Assembly: GCF_002210295.1 (NCBI RefSeq) | Contig: NZ_MWQH01000001.1 | Location: 310,001-374,000, forward strand | Reading direction: 5' to 3' | From: Fibrobacter sp. UWB5 | GTDB lineage: Bacteria; Fibrobacterota; Fibrobacteria; Fibrobacterales; Fibrobacteraceae | DNA length: 64,000 nucleotides | Shown: piece after piece, positions 44,391 to 52,464 of the stretch | Layout of the letters: each line of letters begins with the position of its first letter | Position numbering within the stretch: the stretch's first letter is position 1 | Notes under the pieces: generated by a model | What the model was told of the DNA's origin: nothing | Seen by the model: the letters and a program-made list of their open reading frames with translations, nothing else | The model's database searches: none | Made by a program: the position numbers and the translations under genes

Positions 44391-44861
44391 ATGGCTGAAA
44401 AGAAACCTGTAAAAATGAGCGATGCTGACCTCAAGTTCTTTGAGGATATGTTGATTGAAAAACGTAGGCAGATTGTTACGGCCCAGACAGACTTTGACAA
44501 GACCGAAACGTTCAAGAATCAGGCACAGGCGGGCGAAGGTGGCGAATCGAACAGTGCCGACCTGGCAACCGACTATAATGCTCTCGAAACGAACTTCTCC
44601 TTGGCTGCTCGCGAAGGCAAGTATCTGGTTTACCTAGAAGAAGCGCTCAAGCGCATCAAGAAGGGTACCTTCGGTATTTGCAAGGTTTGCGGTGAACTCA
44701 TTCCCAAGGCCCGCTTGATTGCCGTGCCCACGGCCACCAAGTGCGTGAACTGCAAGGAAGAAACCAAGCGCAAGGAAAAGGAAGACAGCCGTCTTGAAAT
44801 GGCTCGTATGCTCGCCGAAGCCCAGCGCCGTGAAATGCAGAAGCGCGCTGCCGGTAAATAG
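44391..44861 (+). CDS. DksA/TraR family zinc-finger transcription regulator
   Basis: A 156-residue protein with ATG at 44391 behind AAGGAG. A helical hairpin (residues ~8-85) is followed by a C4 zinc finger with CKVCGELIPKAR and CVNCKEETK, spaced as in DksA/TraR. The tip has SADLATDYNA instead of the DPADRA loop of E. coli DksA. The family binds the RNA polymerase secondary channel and modulates promoters with ppGpp. The C-terminal helix is highly charged (KRKEKEDSRLEMARM). Whether it is a functional DksA cannot be told from sequence. Confidence 0.88.
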   Translation: MAEKKPVKMSDADLKFFEDMLIEKRRQIVTAQTDFDKTETFKNQAQAGEGGESNSADLATDYNALETNFSLAAREGKYLVYLEEALKRIKKGTFGICKVCGELIPKARLIAVPTATKCVNCKEETKRKEKEDSRLEMARMLAEAQRREMQKRAAGK

Positions 44862-44972
44862 AACTTAGTTGGCAGAACTTAGAGCTTAGTCTATTAAGTG
44901 GATATTTAAAAAGCGCCCTTTCGGGGGCGCTTTTTCTAAGTTCTACAGCGTAGCGATCTAAGTTCTACCAAC
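44861..44972. repeat. family B inverted repeats flanking a terminator
   Basis: GTTGGCAGAACTTAGA (44868-44883) is the inverted match, 15 of 16 bases, of TCTAAGTTCTACCAAC (44957-44972). Further copies of the core lie at 44861-44868 and 44935-44944. The whole intergenic region between convergent dksA and GH5 genes is thus a large imperfect palindrome around the terminator at 44911-44936. Confidence 0.6.
44911..44936. terminator. bidirectional terminator between convergent dksA and GH5 genes
   Basis: AGCGCCC and GGGCGCT form a stem with a T-rich tract on both strands (AAAAAGCGCCC on the minus reading). Confidence 0.85.
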
Positions 44973-44973
44973 T

Positions 44974-46047
44974 TTAACCTTTAGCGAGCAGTTCCATGAG
45001 CTCGTTGTCGAGGCGGTCCGGATTGTTGTACTGCTCGAGGCTGTTGTGGAGCGATTCGCCCTTCGACACAATGCCGAAGTCCAGGTTCTTGTAGTTCCAG
45101 TAGCTGTAGCCTACGTCGGCGTCGCGCAAGATTTCCATGAAGTCGTGCATCCAGGCGAGCTGGTACTTTCTCGGCACCTGTACGTACACGCCGAATTCGT
45201 TGCAGGCAACGGGCAGGTCGTACTTTGCGCGGAAGTCGAGTGCGTTCTGGATACTTTCTTGCAGACGGGCCTTGTCCCACTTGCCGAATTCCACGTTGAG
45301 GCGGGTGGTGGCACCGGCCTCGGGAGCGGCGTAGTCGCCTGGCCACGGGCGTTCAATCTTGAAGAACGGGTCGTTGATCCAGGCGGCACCTTGGTGCGTA
45401 AAGGTCACCGGGGTGTAGGTATGAAAGCTGTAGATGGCGTTGTCGTCGTCCATCGGGGTCAGGTACTTGAATTCGTGGGCGCTGTTCCACTTGTTGCTGC
45501 CGACCACGATCGTGTTCTTGGGAGCGTGCTTGCGGATTGCCCAGAAAATTTCGTCTTTTACTTTGTCCCAAACCAGGGAGTCGGCCGCAGCGGGCTCGTT
45601 CAGGAGTTCCATCATCACGCGCTGTTCACCGCTGTAGCGTTCGGCCATAAACGACCAGACCTTGGCGGTATCCTTGCGGGCATCGGCGCTTACAAAGAAG
45701 GGCTGCTCCTGGTAAGAGCCGAGGTGAAAGTCGTGGCCCGGGCACTTGTGCAGGTCAAGAATCACGTACAGGTCATTTGCCAGAATGTCCTTGATGGCCT
45801 TGTCGAGCAGAGTGAAAACTTCTTCTTTAGGCTTGATCGTTCCTTCGTCGAACAAGTTGAAGTAGTCCACCGGCAAGCGCACGTGGTTGAACCCCGCACC
45901 GCGGATGCGTTTGAAATCCGCGTCGCCAAGGAATGTCTTGATGTGTTCAATGATCCCGGGAAAACCGACGGGATCTTTTTCCTGGATGCAGTCTACCTGA
46001 CTGAACCATCCACCCAAATTCACTCCCCGCAGTCTCTCATTAATCAT
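44974..46047 (-). CDS. glycoside hydrolase family 5 enzyme without signal peptide
   Basis: A 357-residue (beta/alpha)8 glycosidase. RGVNLGGWF opens the domain, HVRLPVDYF and LDLHKCPG follow, the acid/base Glu is in LLNEP near residue 149, YSFHTYTP is the substrate-cleft strand, and the nucleophile Glu is in CNEFGVY near residue 282. Family 5 includes endoglucanases, mannanases and glucosidases; the LDLHK variant and overall spacing resemble endoglucanase-type or exo-beta-glucosidase members. The protein starts MINERLRGVN with no signal peptide, so it would be cytoplasmic. The small EF-Tu-II-like gene lies 35 bases upstream on the same strand. Confidence 0.92.
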   Translation of the reverse strand: MINERLRGVNLGGWFSQVDCIQEKDPVGFPGIIEHIKTFLGDADFKRIRGAGFNHVRLPVDYFNLFDEGTIKPKEEVFTLLDKAIKDILANDLYVILDLHKCPGHDFHLGSYQEQPFFVSADARKDTAKVWSFMAERYSGEQRVMMELLNEPAAADSLVWDKVKDEIFWAIRKHAPKNTIVVGSNKWNSAHEFKYLTPMDDDNAIYSFHTYTPVTFTHQGAAWINDPFFKIERPWPGDYAAPEAGATTRLNVEFGKWDKARLQESIQNALDFRAKYDLPVACNEFGVYVQVPRKYQLAWMHDFMEILRDADVGYSYWNYKNLDFGIVSKGESLHNSLEQYNNPDRLDNELMELLAKG

Positions 46048-46082
46048 TGTATCATCCCTGTGTGCGAAAAGGCTGAATTGCC

Positions 46083-46373
46083 TTACTCGTTAACAATTGT
46101 CAGGTCTTCTTCGGCGATGTTCAAGCTCATGATCACTTCCATGTCATCCGGAAGATCCTTGAAATCAACAACCAGGCCGACCTTCTTCGATTCGTCCTTC
46201 TGCTTTTCGAACAGGACGACATCAAAAATCTTCATTCTTACCACCGCCTCTTGTGTGACGGGGATTTCCACAGTCATGCCCTTGCTAATTGGGCCTTCAA
46301 CAATCTTGCCCTTGAACACCAGAGACGTCTGGTCGTCGCCGAGCGATGTCTTCTTTACATGAAATACAGCCAT
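46083..46373 (-). CDS. small protein resembling translation GTPase domain II
   Basis: A 96-residue protein, entirely a beta-strand-rich module. The sequence SLVFKGKIVEGPISKGMTVEI followed by RMKIFDVVLFEKQKDE and KKVGLVVDF resembles the beta-barrel domain II of EF-Tu and related translation factors, where the G/K-rich loop and IFxxVLF strand are typical. No GTPase domain is attached. It is upstream of the GH5 gene on the minus strand and divergent from mqnA. Function unknown; the similarity is by eye and needs a structural comparison. Confidence 0.65.
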   Translation of the reverse strand: MAVFHVKKTSLGDDQTSLVFKGKIVEGPISKGMTVEIPVTQEAVVRMKIFDVVLFEKQKDESKKVGLVVDFKDLPDDMEVIMSLNIAEEDLTIVNE

Positions 46374-46457
46374 TATACCTTAGCCATTATCGGTTATTCA
46401 TCTGTTATTTGAATTTTGACCCTGTTGCAGGTCGTGGCGAAAAATTAACTTTTTTAC

Positions 46458-47294
46458 ATGGCTTTACGAGTTGGACGAATCCCATTTTTGGTCTGTGCGC
46501 CGTTTTTTCATGACTTCCTTGGACGAGAGTCTGAATTTAGCGATGTTGAATTTGTGGACGGCGTGCCGAGTGCGCATTGTGCGGGACTGAAAAATGGTTC
46601 TATCCATTTGTCGCCGGCGTCGTCGATCACGTTTGCGCAACAGCCCGGAGACTTTGTGCTTGCTCCTGATATTTGTACTTCATGTTCCTTTGAAGTGCGT
46701 TCCGTAAAGCTGTTTTCCAAGGTGCCTATCGAAGAGCTTTCGCGCAAGTTGGTGTGCCTTACGGCGCAGAGCATGACCTCTATCAACCTGCTCAAAATCT
46801 TGCTGCAGGAACGGTTCGGACTTTCGCCCGAATACAAGTCCGGACCTTACGCCGCAAACGATGACGCGTGCTTGTTGATTGGTGACCAGGCGCTCGAAGA
46901 AAACGAACGCCGCCGCTTTGCCTACGATTACGACTTGGGTACGCTTTGGCAGGATTGGCAACACGTGCCGTTTGTCTTTGGCGCCTGGATTATTGCAAAG
47001 AGCGCTCTGGAACCTGGTTTAGAACAAACTTTAAACCGTTACCTGCAGGCGACTCGCGAAAGCATTGAACGGTTCCGCGAAAATCCTTCGAAATGTCTTG
47101 ATCGCTGGCTTGCCCGGTACCCCGTCGATTTGCCGCGAGCGGTCGTAGAAAACTACTATTCGTCCATCGATTACCGTTTTACCGATGAACGCAAACGCTC
47201 GCTTTCGCTGTTTTTTGAGCATGCGGCATCCCTCGGCCTTATTGAAACTGCCCCGAAATTAGAGTTTTTGGCGTTTCCCTCGCAAGAAGAATAA
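46458..47294 (+). CDS. mqnA: chorismate dehydratase MqnA (futalosine menaquinone pathway)
   Basis: A 278-residue protein of the MqnA family, which dehydrates chorismate to 3-enolpyruvoyl-benzoate, the first step of the futalosine route to menaquinone. Support: RVGRIPFLVCAPFF at the N terminus, GVPSAHCAGLKNGSIHLSPASSI (canonical 'G.LD..PVSS' region) and the conserved YDLGTLWQDW plus VPFVFGAWI in the middle. The family is a periplasmic-binding-protein fold enzyme. No other mqn gene is in the window. It is transcribed away from the minus-strand GH5 unit; no clear Shine-Dalgarno is seen before the ATG at 46458. Confidence 0.87.
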   Translation: MALRVGRIPFLVCAPFFHDFLGRESEFSDVEFVDGVPSAHCAGLKNGSIHLSPASSITFAQQPGDFVLAPDICTSCSFEVRSVKLFSKVPIEELSRKLVCLTAQSMTSINLLKILLQERFGLSPEYKSGPYAANDDACLLIGDQALEENERRRFAYDYDLGTLWQDWQHVPFVFGAWIIAKSALEPGLEQTLNRYLQATRESIERFRENPSKCLDRWLARYPVDLPRAVVENYYSSIDYRFTDERKRSLSLFFEHAASLGLIETAPKLEFLAFPSQEE

Positions 47295-47372
47295 AAAAGC
47301 AAAAAATAAATAGACATCGTTCTAAAACAAAGTTATTTTAAAGCCAAAGCCCTTTAACAGGGGAGGTTTGTG

Positions 47373-48233
47373 ATGGTTGAAGAAAAAATCCTTGTTGTTG
47401 ACGACAATGAAGAAATCCTGGACAAGACCAAGGATCTCTTGCAACGTGTCGGCTATAGCGTTGAATGCTGCAATTCCGGAAAAGACGCTCTGGATTACTT
47501 GAGCGAAAACAAGGTGGATTTGGTGCTGCTCGACATCAACATGCCGAAGATGAACGGCTTCGATGTCTGCTTGCGCATCCGTCAGCGCCATGCCCTCGAC
47601 GATCTTCCGGTCATCTTCCTTACGAACCGCGAAGATAGCGATAGCGTGACCAAGGGTTTCCAGGCGGGCGCCTCGGACTTTGTGAGTAAGAGCGCCATTG
47701 CCGAAATTCTGCTGGCCCGCGTGAATGTGCATATTCGCTTGGCCCGTTCGCTGCGCAACCTCCGCGATATTTCTTTGACTGACGACATGACGGGCTGCTT
47801 CAACCGCCGTCACGGTATGTTCTCGCTGCGTGAATGGTTCTCGCGTTCCAAGCGTTACGGCACGCAGTTCGCCATCATTTACTTTGACTTGAACGGCTTG
47901 AAGTTCACCAACGACCAGTACGGCCATCAGGCCGGCGACTTGCTGTTGCGTTCGGTGGCGACCGCCGTTAAGGACATTCTGCGCGAAACGGACCAACTCT
48001 TTAGAATGGGCGGCGATGAATTCATGGTCATTTGCCCCGAAACCGATGTGAAGGGCGCCTTCGTCTGTGCTGAACGTATGGAAAAGATCGTGTCTGAAAT
48101 CAAGATTGTTGACAAGCAGGCTTCTTTTGCCTACGGTGTCGCGCATTCCAGCGAAGACTACAAGGAAGTCGACGACATGCTGCACAGCGCTGACGTTTCC
48201 ATGTACAAGATGAAACAGGAAATGCGGAAATAA
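47373..48233 (+). CDS. response regulator with diguanylate cyclase (REC-GGDEF)
   Basis: A 286-residue protein. The ATG at 47373 follows GGGAGGT (47361-47367); a GTG at 47370 is adjacent. The REC domain (residues 4-120) has ILVVDDNEE, the phospho-acceptor Asp in LVLLDINMPKMNG near residue 55, and the conserved FLTN. The GGDEF domain has RMGGDEF near residue 213, so cyclase activity is expected, and an inhibitory I-site RETD five residues before it. It should make cyclic di-GMP on phosphorylation by an unidentified histidine kinase. An orphan regulator here. Confidence 0.94.
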   Translation: MVEEKILVVDDNEEILDKTKDLLQRVGYSVECCNSGKDALDYLSENKVDLVLLDINMPKMNGFDVCLRIRQRHALDDLPVIFLTNREDSDSVTKGFQAGASDFVSKSAIAEILLARVNVHIRLARSLRNLRDISLTDDMTGCFNRRHGMFSLREWFSRSKRYGTQFAIIYFDLNGLKFTNDQYGHQAGDLLLRSVATAVKDILRETDQLFRMGGDEFMVICPETDVKGAFVCAERMEKIVSEIKIVDKQASFAYGVAHSSEDYKEVDDMLHSADVSMYKMKQEMRK

Positions 48234-48242
48234 TGAGCGATG

Positions 48243-48302
48243 AGTGATGTACAAATGTGTGATGATTCATTTCACATTTGTCATTCCACATTACACATTA
48301 CA
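48243..48302. repeat. intergenic palindromic repeat, family A copy 2
   Basis: ACAAATGTG (48251-48259) and CACATTTGT (48273-48281) form a 9-bp inverted repeat with 13-base loop; the following CATTCCACATTACACATTAC parallels 17936-17950. Again between convergent genes. Confidence 0.65.
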
Positions 48303-48318
48303 TGTTTTGAATTAAATA

Positions 48319-48350
48319 AAAAATCCTGCTTAAAAGCAGGATTTTTTTGT
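48319..48350. terminator. bidirectional terminator between the GGDEF gene and eda
   Basis: AATCCTGCT and AGCAGGATT form a 9-bp stem with TAAA loop, with an A tract before and a T tract after. Confidence 0.85.
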
Positions 48351-48370
48351 TGTTTGAATCTCGTGTCCGA

Positions 48371-48394
48371 GTCATGCTGACGTAGGTCAGCATC
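48371..48394. repeat. intergenic repeat, family C hairpin
   Basis: ATGCTGAC (48374-48381) and GTCAGCAT (48386-48393) with GTAG loop. It resembles 35189-35209 in sequence, both preceded by TC. Confidence 0.6.
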
Positions 48395-48396
48395 AG

Positions 48397-49026
48397 CTAT
48401 TTGATAGAAGCGAGAAGCTTCTTCAGGCGCTCGGCAATGGTTGCCCAGTCGCCTGCGGCCATCAGCTTCGGGTCGTAAATGCTTGCGCCGAACGAAAGCA
48501 GGTTTGCGCCAGCCTTCAAGTAGCTTGCGGCGTTCTCCGGGTTCACGCCGCCGCATGCCATCAAGGGAATGTCGCGGAACGGCCCGCGCAGCGCCTTGAT
48601 GTATTCGGGGCCGCCTACGCAGTTTACCGGGAAAATCTTGACGGCGGTAGCGCCCAGGTCAAAAGCTTTTTGCACTTCGGTCGGGGTTAAGGCGCCCGGA
48701 ATAATCGGGATGCGTGCCGTGGCCGAAAGGCGGATGATTTCGTTACGTGTATTGGGCGTCACGATGAATTCGGCGCCTGCGGCAATGGCTTTGTCTAGGT
48801 CGCTCCCGTGACGGACGGTCCCTGCGCCTACGGAAATCCCGTGAGGCTTGGCGGCGGTCTTGAGGGCACTAATAATCGATTCGGCGTTAGCGGTGTTCAT
48901 GGTGACTTCGATCGCCTTGAGCCCGCATTCAACAGCGGTCTTGACGCATGCTTCTTCTGCGCCTTGGGGAATGTCGCGGAGTATGCCCACGACCGGCATC
49001 GGTTGTAAAAATTCAAGCAGATTCAT
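48397..49026 (-). CDS. eda: KDPG/KHG aldolase (2-dehydro-3-deoxy-phosphogluconate aldolase)
   Basis: A 209-residue class I aldolase. The Schiff-base lysine is in ATAVKIFP near residue 130, with the proton-transfer Glu in KAIEVTM near residue 43 and GAGTV near residue 70. The enzyme cleaves 2-keto-3-deoxy-6-phosphogluconate to pyruvate and glyceraldehyde-3-phosphate or acts on 4-hydroxy-2-oxoglutarate. No phosphogluconate dehydratase gene is nearby, so an Entner-Doudoroff role is not shown; uronate degradation is equally plausible in a plant-cell-wall degrader. It is a single-gene unit. Confidence 0.93.
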   Translation of the reverse strand: MNLLEFLQPMPVVGILRDIPQGAEEACVKTAVECGLKAIEVTMNTANAESIISALKTAAKPHGISVGAGTVRHGSDLDKAIAAGAEFIVTPNTRNEIIRLSATARIPIIPGALTPTEVQKAFDLGATAVKIFPVNCVGGPEYIKALRGPFRDIPLMACGGVNPENAASYLKAGANLLSFGASIYDPKLMAAGDWATIAERLKKLLASIK

Positions 49027-49073
49027 GCCCTAAATATATATGAAAAATTCCTGAATGAGTACCACGAAAAATC

Positions 49074-49104
49074 AAAAAAAGTCGGCTTTGTGGGCCGACT
49101 TTTT
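49074..49104 (-). terminator. terminator of the GH9 cellulase gene
   Basis: On the minus strand GTCGGC pairs with GCCGAC around CCCACAAA and is followed by a run of T (positions 49074-49080 read as A on the plus strand). Confidence 0.8.
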
Positions 49105-49121
49105 CATGATATGTAATGAAC

Positions 49122-52100
49122 TTACTTGATCTTAATGCTCTGGGTTGCAAGCGTCTTGCCGTTTTGCACGACTCTTGCAATCAGGGTGCCGCGGTGCGGA
49201 AGCTTGGCGAGGTTCACTTCGGTGTGGGTGCCGTCGAAGGTCTTGACCGAGAGCTGGTTGCCGAGCAGGTCAAAGATTTTCACGGTCTTGGTACCCTGAG
49301 CCGATGCAAGCACATAGAGTTTGTTCTTGACAACCTGCATACGGGCCTTTGCAATTTCAATGGGCTTCACGAAACCTTCGCGGTCGCTGGTGGTATTGCC
49401 CGGACCGTAACCCCACAGGAGCTTGCCCTTGCTGCGAATGACGATGTACGGATCACGAGGAGGCTCCTGAATGTCGCCCTGGTCCTTGTCCCATTCGGGA
49501 ACGCCGTCGTAGGCGGGAGCGTCCTTTGTTTCGGAGTGGGCGGTAAAACTCCAGCCGTCGGCAACCTTTATTGCTGCAGGTTCTCTAATGGATGCGCATA
49601 CGCCTTTAGATTTTTTGCCAGTGCTGGCAGAAAGATCTAGCCGGAAAGTTGTTCCTATTTCATAGGTTCCCAAAGGAATGGCTTTTTCCCAAGTGTAGGT
49701 CTTTGTCTTTTCGTTATAGGATCCTTCTACCTTTTCTGCCGGATTTTCTCTCATGTAGGTTCTTAACACGCTGTCATTGGCGCAGAGTCTATTAAATCCG
49801 GCTTGGTCATAATTCTGACAAATTTCTAGATCGATAATGGTGCCGCAAGCATCCATCTCTTCTTCTGTGGCGTCGAAGTAGACATAGACGACAACGCTGT
49901 CCAGCTTTTCTAGGGATTCGTTAAAAATACGGATGCTGAAGGTCTCTAGGTCGTTGAAGTCATAAGTGTATGCCGCTGCATAAACTTCGTTGGAGAAGGG
50001 CGAGGCTTCCGTGGTGTCGCAGTTGTCGCACTTCTTTTCGTAGTAGTCGTTGCCGCCGTTGCTGACGATGGTGAGGGCCGACAGCAGCGTCGCAGAGGCG
50101 TCAAGGCAAGTTTCTGATTTTTCCCAGTCTTTCCAACTCGTTTCTTTTTTCGGAACCAACGAGCTTGAATCGCCAGGAACAGTCCCACTAAAAAGGGCTC
50201 CTACGGGGCAATTGTACTTGTAGTTAAAACCCGGAGAGGTCTTGCCTTCGGGGTTAGAAGCACGGTGATGCGGGTGAGCGTCGTTCTTGTCGCCAATGCC
50301 GTACACGAACGAAACGTCCCACGGATTCACGCCGAGCATGTAGTTCAGCTTGTTGATGCCGAGCTGGCGCATTTCGCTTGCCTTGAGGCCGGTACTTGCC
50401 ATGGTCGGGAGCGAGATTCCCTGCTTTTCGATATCAGCGGCCACATCAGCGTATGCCAAAACTTCAAAGATGTTTCCCGCTTGATAACGGTTGAAATTCC
50501 CGTTCTGGTCGGTAAGCATCGTGTACCAAGTGGGATCGTAGCTGACGGTGTTTTGTTTCCAGCCGATGTCTCCTTTGGGAAGAACGATGGAACCGGTCCC
50601 TGTGCCGCTTACATCGCCAAGGTTGGCAATCATGTCGGCAAGGCAGTCTTCGATGGCCGCGAGGCGTTCATCTTCGGTAAGTCCATATTCAGATGTCGCC
50701 TTGGTCTTGTCGGCAAGAATCAACTTATACAAAGCATATAGAGCGTAGGAGTGTGCATTTGCCCAGCTGGTGTTCATTGGGCTTTTGAGCATGCCGCTGT
50801 TTTCGGTAGCGAACCAACCGCCACCAAAGAAGCCTGCGCCGTCGATGATTCGTTGACCTTTGAAAAGTTCCGTCGTGCGGATCATATCGTCGGCGTAATC
50901 CTTCTTGCTTGTAGCATAAAGGAGCGCCACCGAGGCCAATGCCATTTTGTCAATATAAGAAGTGCTGCCGTTGTAGGCCGCGGTGTTGACGATAGCGCTT
51001 GTATTGTTCTTGAATGCTTTGCCTTGGGCCAAATCCTTGGCAAAGCCGTACATCTTTTCGGCAACCACCAAGCAGCTGTCAGCAAACTTCTTGTCGTACT
51101 TGGCGTAGTCTTTTCCCAAAATGGCAAGGCCTGCTGCAATTTCTGCGGAAACAGTGGAGCCGAGTTCGCCAAGTCGGACCGTGCGTTCGGTAGGACCTCC
51201 GCGATGTTTGGCATTCACGTAATCCTGAACTTCGGGGCGTCCCCACCAGTAGTGGTCCGCTCCGAAGTTGCCTACAGAAACGGGCATATCGTCAACAACG
51301 CCCTTTGCAAATTCGTACGCTTTCAGGAAGAAGTCAGCACCATGCTTGGCCTCGCGCAAGACATCGGGCACGCCGTCGGTCTTCACGAATTCACCCTGAT
51401 TGTAATCGTAGTGGTCCACGTCCTTGGCGGGGTTGGTAGCATGCATCACGGCAAGGGTCATGAAGGCGTACGCCATGGTCTGCGATTCCTTCAGGTGATC
51501 GCCGCAATCGTACCAGCCACCAGCAAGGGAACCTGCCCTAGATGCGTCAAAGGAAGAGGTAGTATCTCCTGCCGTAGTAATCGCGCCGCCGCCATCTTTG
51601 GTATGGCTCGGACCATGGAACCAGGATTCGGAGTTGCCGCTGCGCTGGATGCCAAAGAACTTCAGGGTAGCATCCTTTGCCATGGTGTAAACGTCGTCGC
51701 TCACAATGAAGGTGCTAGAGATTTCGTCACCGACCTTGATGCGCAGGCGCTTTTCGGTAGGTACGTTCTGCGGGATTTTGCCGACAAAGATATTGCCTTC
51801 AGGTCCGGTGATTTCAACCTTGTAACGCTGCTTGTCGGTAGTTGCATCGTCGGTACCTGCGATAATAGTCCAGCCGCTCTTGGTGGCCGTTTCGGTTGCG
51901 GTGAACGTTCCGGTCACTTTGGTGCTGAGCGACTTGCCGTCTGCATCCACAACTTCGAATTCAGTTGCCTTGCTGCCTACGAAGTAGAACTGGCGTTCCG
52001 TGTCACTCTTGAGGTAGCCCGCCTGGTTCATGCGGATCGGCGAAATCTTGGTGTTGATGGCATCAAAGTAGGCCTGGTCCAGGGTGTCGGGCATCATCGC

Positions 52101-52310
52101 CCCCGCCTTGAAGCTTGCGGGAGTCGCCTCTTTCGGAAGCATACCTGTTTTCTTGGTTACCGTGGTATCGAAATTTTCAAAGACTTTCGCGTCCCAGCTC
52201 AAGGGCCAGGTGGGGCGAATCAAGTCGTAAGGTGTGGTGGCGGCAAACGCTGTAGAAGCAGAAAGTGCTGCCAAGGTAGAAACCATAACCCCAGACTTTT
52301 TAAGATGCAT
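49122..52310 (-). CDS. secreted glycoside hydrolase family 9 cellulase with T9SS tail
   Basis: A 1,062-residue precursor with signal peptide MHLKKSGVMVSTLAALSAST. An Ig-like CelD_N domain (about residues 75-175) precedes the GH9 (alpha/alpha)6 domain: GGWYDCGDHLK near residue 267 (canonical DAGD), HHRASNP near 682 and the likely acid Glu in KSETCLDASATLL near 731. A beta-rich domain (about 755-960, NEVYAAAYTYDF) and a T9SS type A-like tail (KIFDLLGNQLSVKTFDG, ending TLATQSIKIK) follow. It should cleave cellulose beta-1,4 bonds outside the cell. The ATG at 52310 has GGAGG five bases upstream. Confidence 0.93.
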   Translation of the reverse strand: MHLKKSGVMVSTLAALSASTAFAATTPYDLIRPTWPLSWDAKVFENFDTTVTKKTGMLPKEATPASFKAGAMMPDTLDQAYFDAINTKISPIRMNQAGYLKSDTERQFYFVGSKATEFEVVDADGKSLSTKVTGTFTATETATKSGWTIIAGTDDATTDKQRYKVEITGPEGNIFVGKIPQNVPTEKRLRIKVGDEISSTFIVSDDVYTMAKDATLKFFGIQRSGNSESWFHGPSHTKDGGGAITTAGDTTSSFDASRAGSLAGGWYDCGDHLKESQTMAYAFMTLAVMHATNPAKDVDHYDYNQGEFVKTDGVPDVLREAKHGADFFLKAYEFAKGVVDDMPVSVGNFGADHYWWGRPEVQDYVNAKHRGGPTERTVRLGELGSTVSAEIAAGLAILGKDYAKYDKKFADSCLVVAEKMYGFAKDLAQGKAFKNNTSAIVNTAAYNGSTSYIDKMALASVALLYATSKKDYADDMIRTTELFKGQRIIDGAGFFGGGWFATENSGMLKSPMNTSWANAHSYALYALYKLILADKTKATSEYGLTEDERLAAIEDCLADMIANLGDVSGTGTGSIVLPKGDIGWKQNTVSYDPTWYTMLTDQNGNFNRYQAGNIFEVLAYADVAADIEKQGISLPTMASTGLKASEMRQLGINKLNYMLGVNPWDVSFVYGIGDKNDAHPHHRASNPEGKTSPGFNYKYNCPVGALFSGTVPGDSSSLVPKKETSWKDWEKSETCLDASATLLSALTIVSNGGNDYYEKKCDNCDTTEASPFSNEVYAAAYTYDFNDLETFSIRIFNESLEKLDSVVVYVYFDATEEEMDACGTIIDLEICQNYDQAGFNRLCANDSVLRTYMRENPAEKVEGSYNEKTKTYTWEKAIPLGTYEIGTTFRLDLSASTGKKSKGVCASIREPAAIKVADGWSFTAHSETKDAPAYDGVPEWDKDQGDIQEPPRDPYIVIRSKGKLLWGYGPGNTTSDREGFVKPIEIAKARMQVVKNKLYVLASAQGTKTVKIFDLLGNQLSVKTFDGTHTEVNLAKLPHRGTLIARVVQNGKTLATQSIKIK

Positions 52311-52317
52311 ATCATCC

Positions 52318-52337
52318 TCCGTATTGTATATACGGAG
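52318..52337 (-). promoter_or_regulatory. perfect palindrome overlapping the ribosome site of the GH9 gene
   Basis: On the minus strand CTCCGTAT, ATACA and ATACGGAG form an 8-bp perfect inverted repeat with 5-base loop, and its right arm includes most of the GGAGG ribosome site. It could be an operator for a regulator (most likely, as the start point would fall within it) or an RNA hairpin that hides the ribosome site. Confidence 0.5.
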
Positions 52338-52339
52338 AA

Positions 52340-52369
52340 AATATAGTACACCCCTCCCCCAATTTGCAA
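52340..52369 (-). promoter_or_regulatory. candidate promoter of the GH9 gene
   Basis: On the minus strand TTGCAA (52369-52364) and TATATT (52345-52340) with an 18-base spacer that includes a G-rich run. Confidence 0.4.
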
Positions 52370-52464
52370 GCAAAATGTAAGATTTTGTGATTTAAAACAT
52401 GTTTGTGATACGATAAGTATGTACGGTTGTTATATTTTATTATCATTTTTTTAAAGGAGTAGAT

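Noticed and set aside
50751-52346. 531-codon open frame on the plus strand
   Set aside because: Antisense to the GH9 cellulase, with no signal or domain features.
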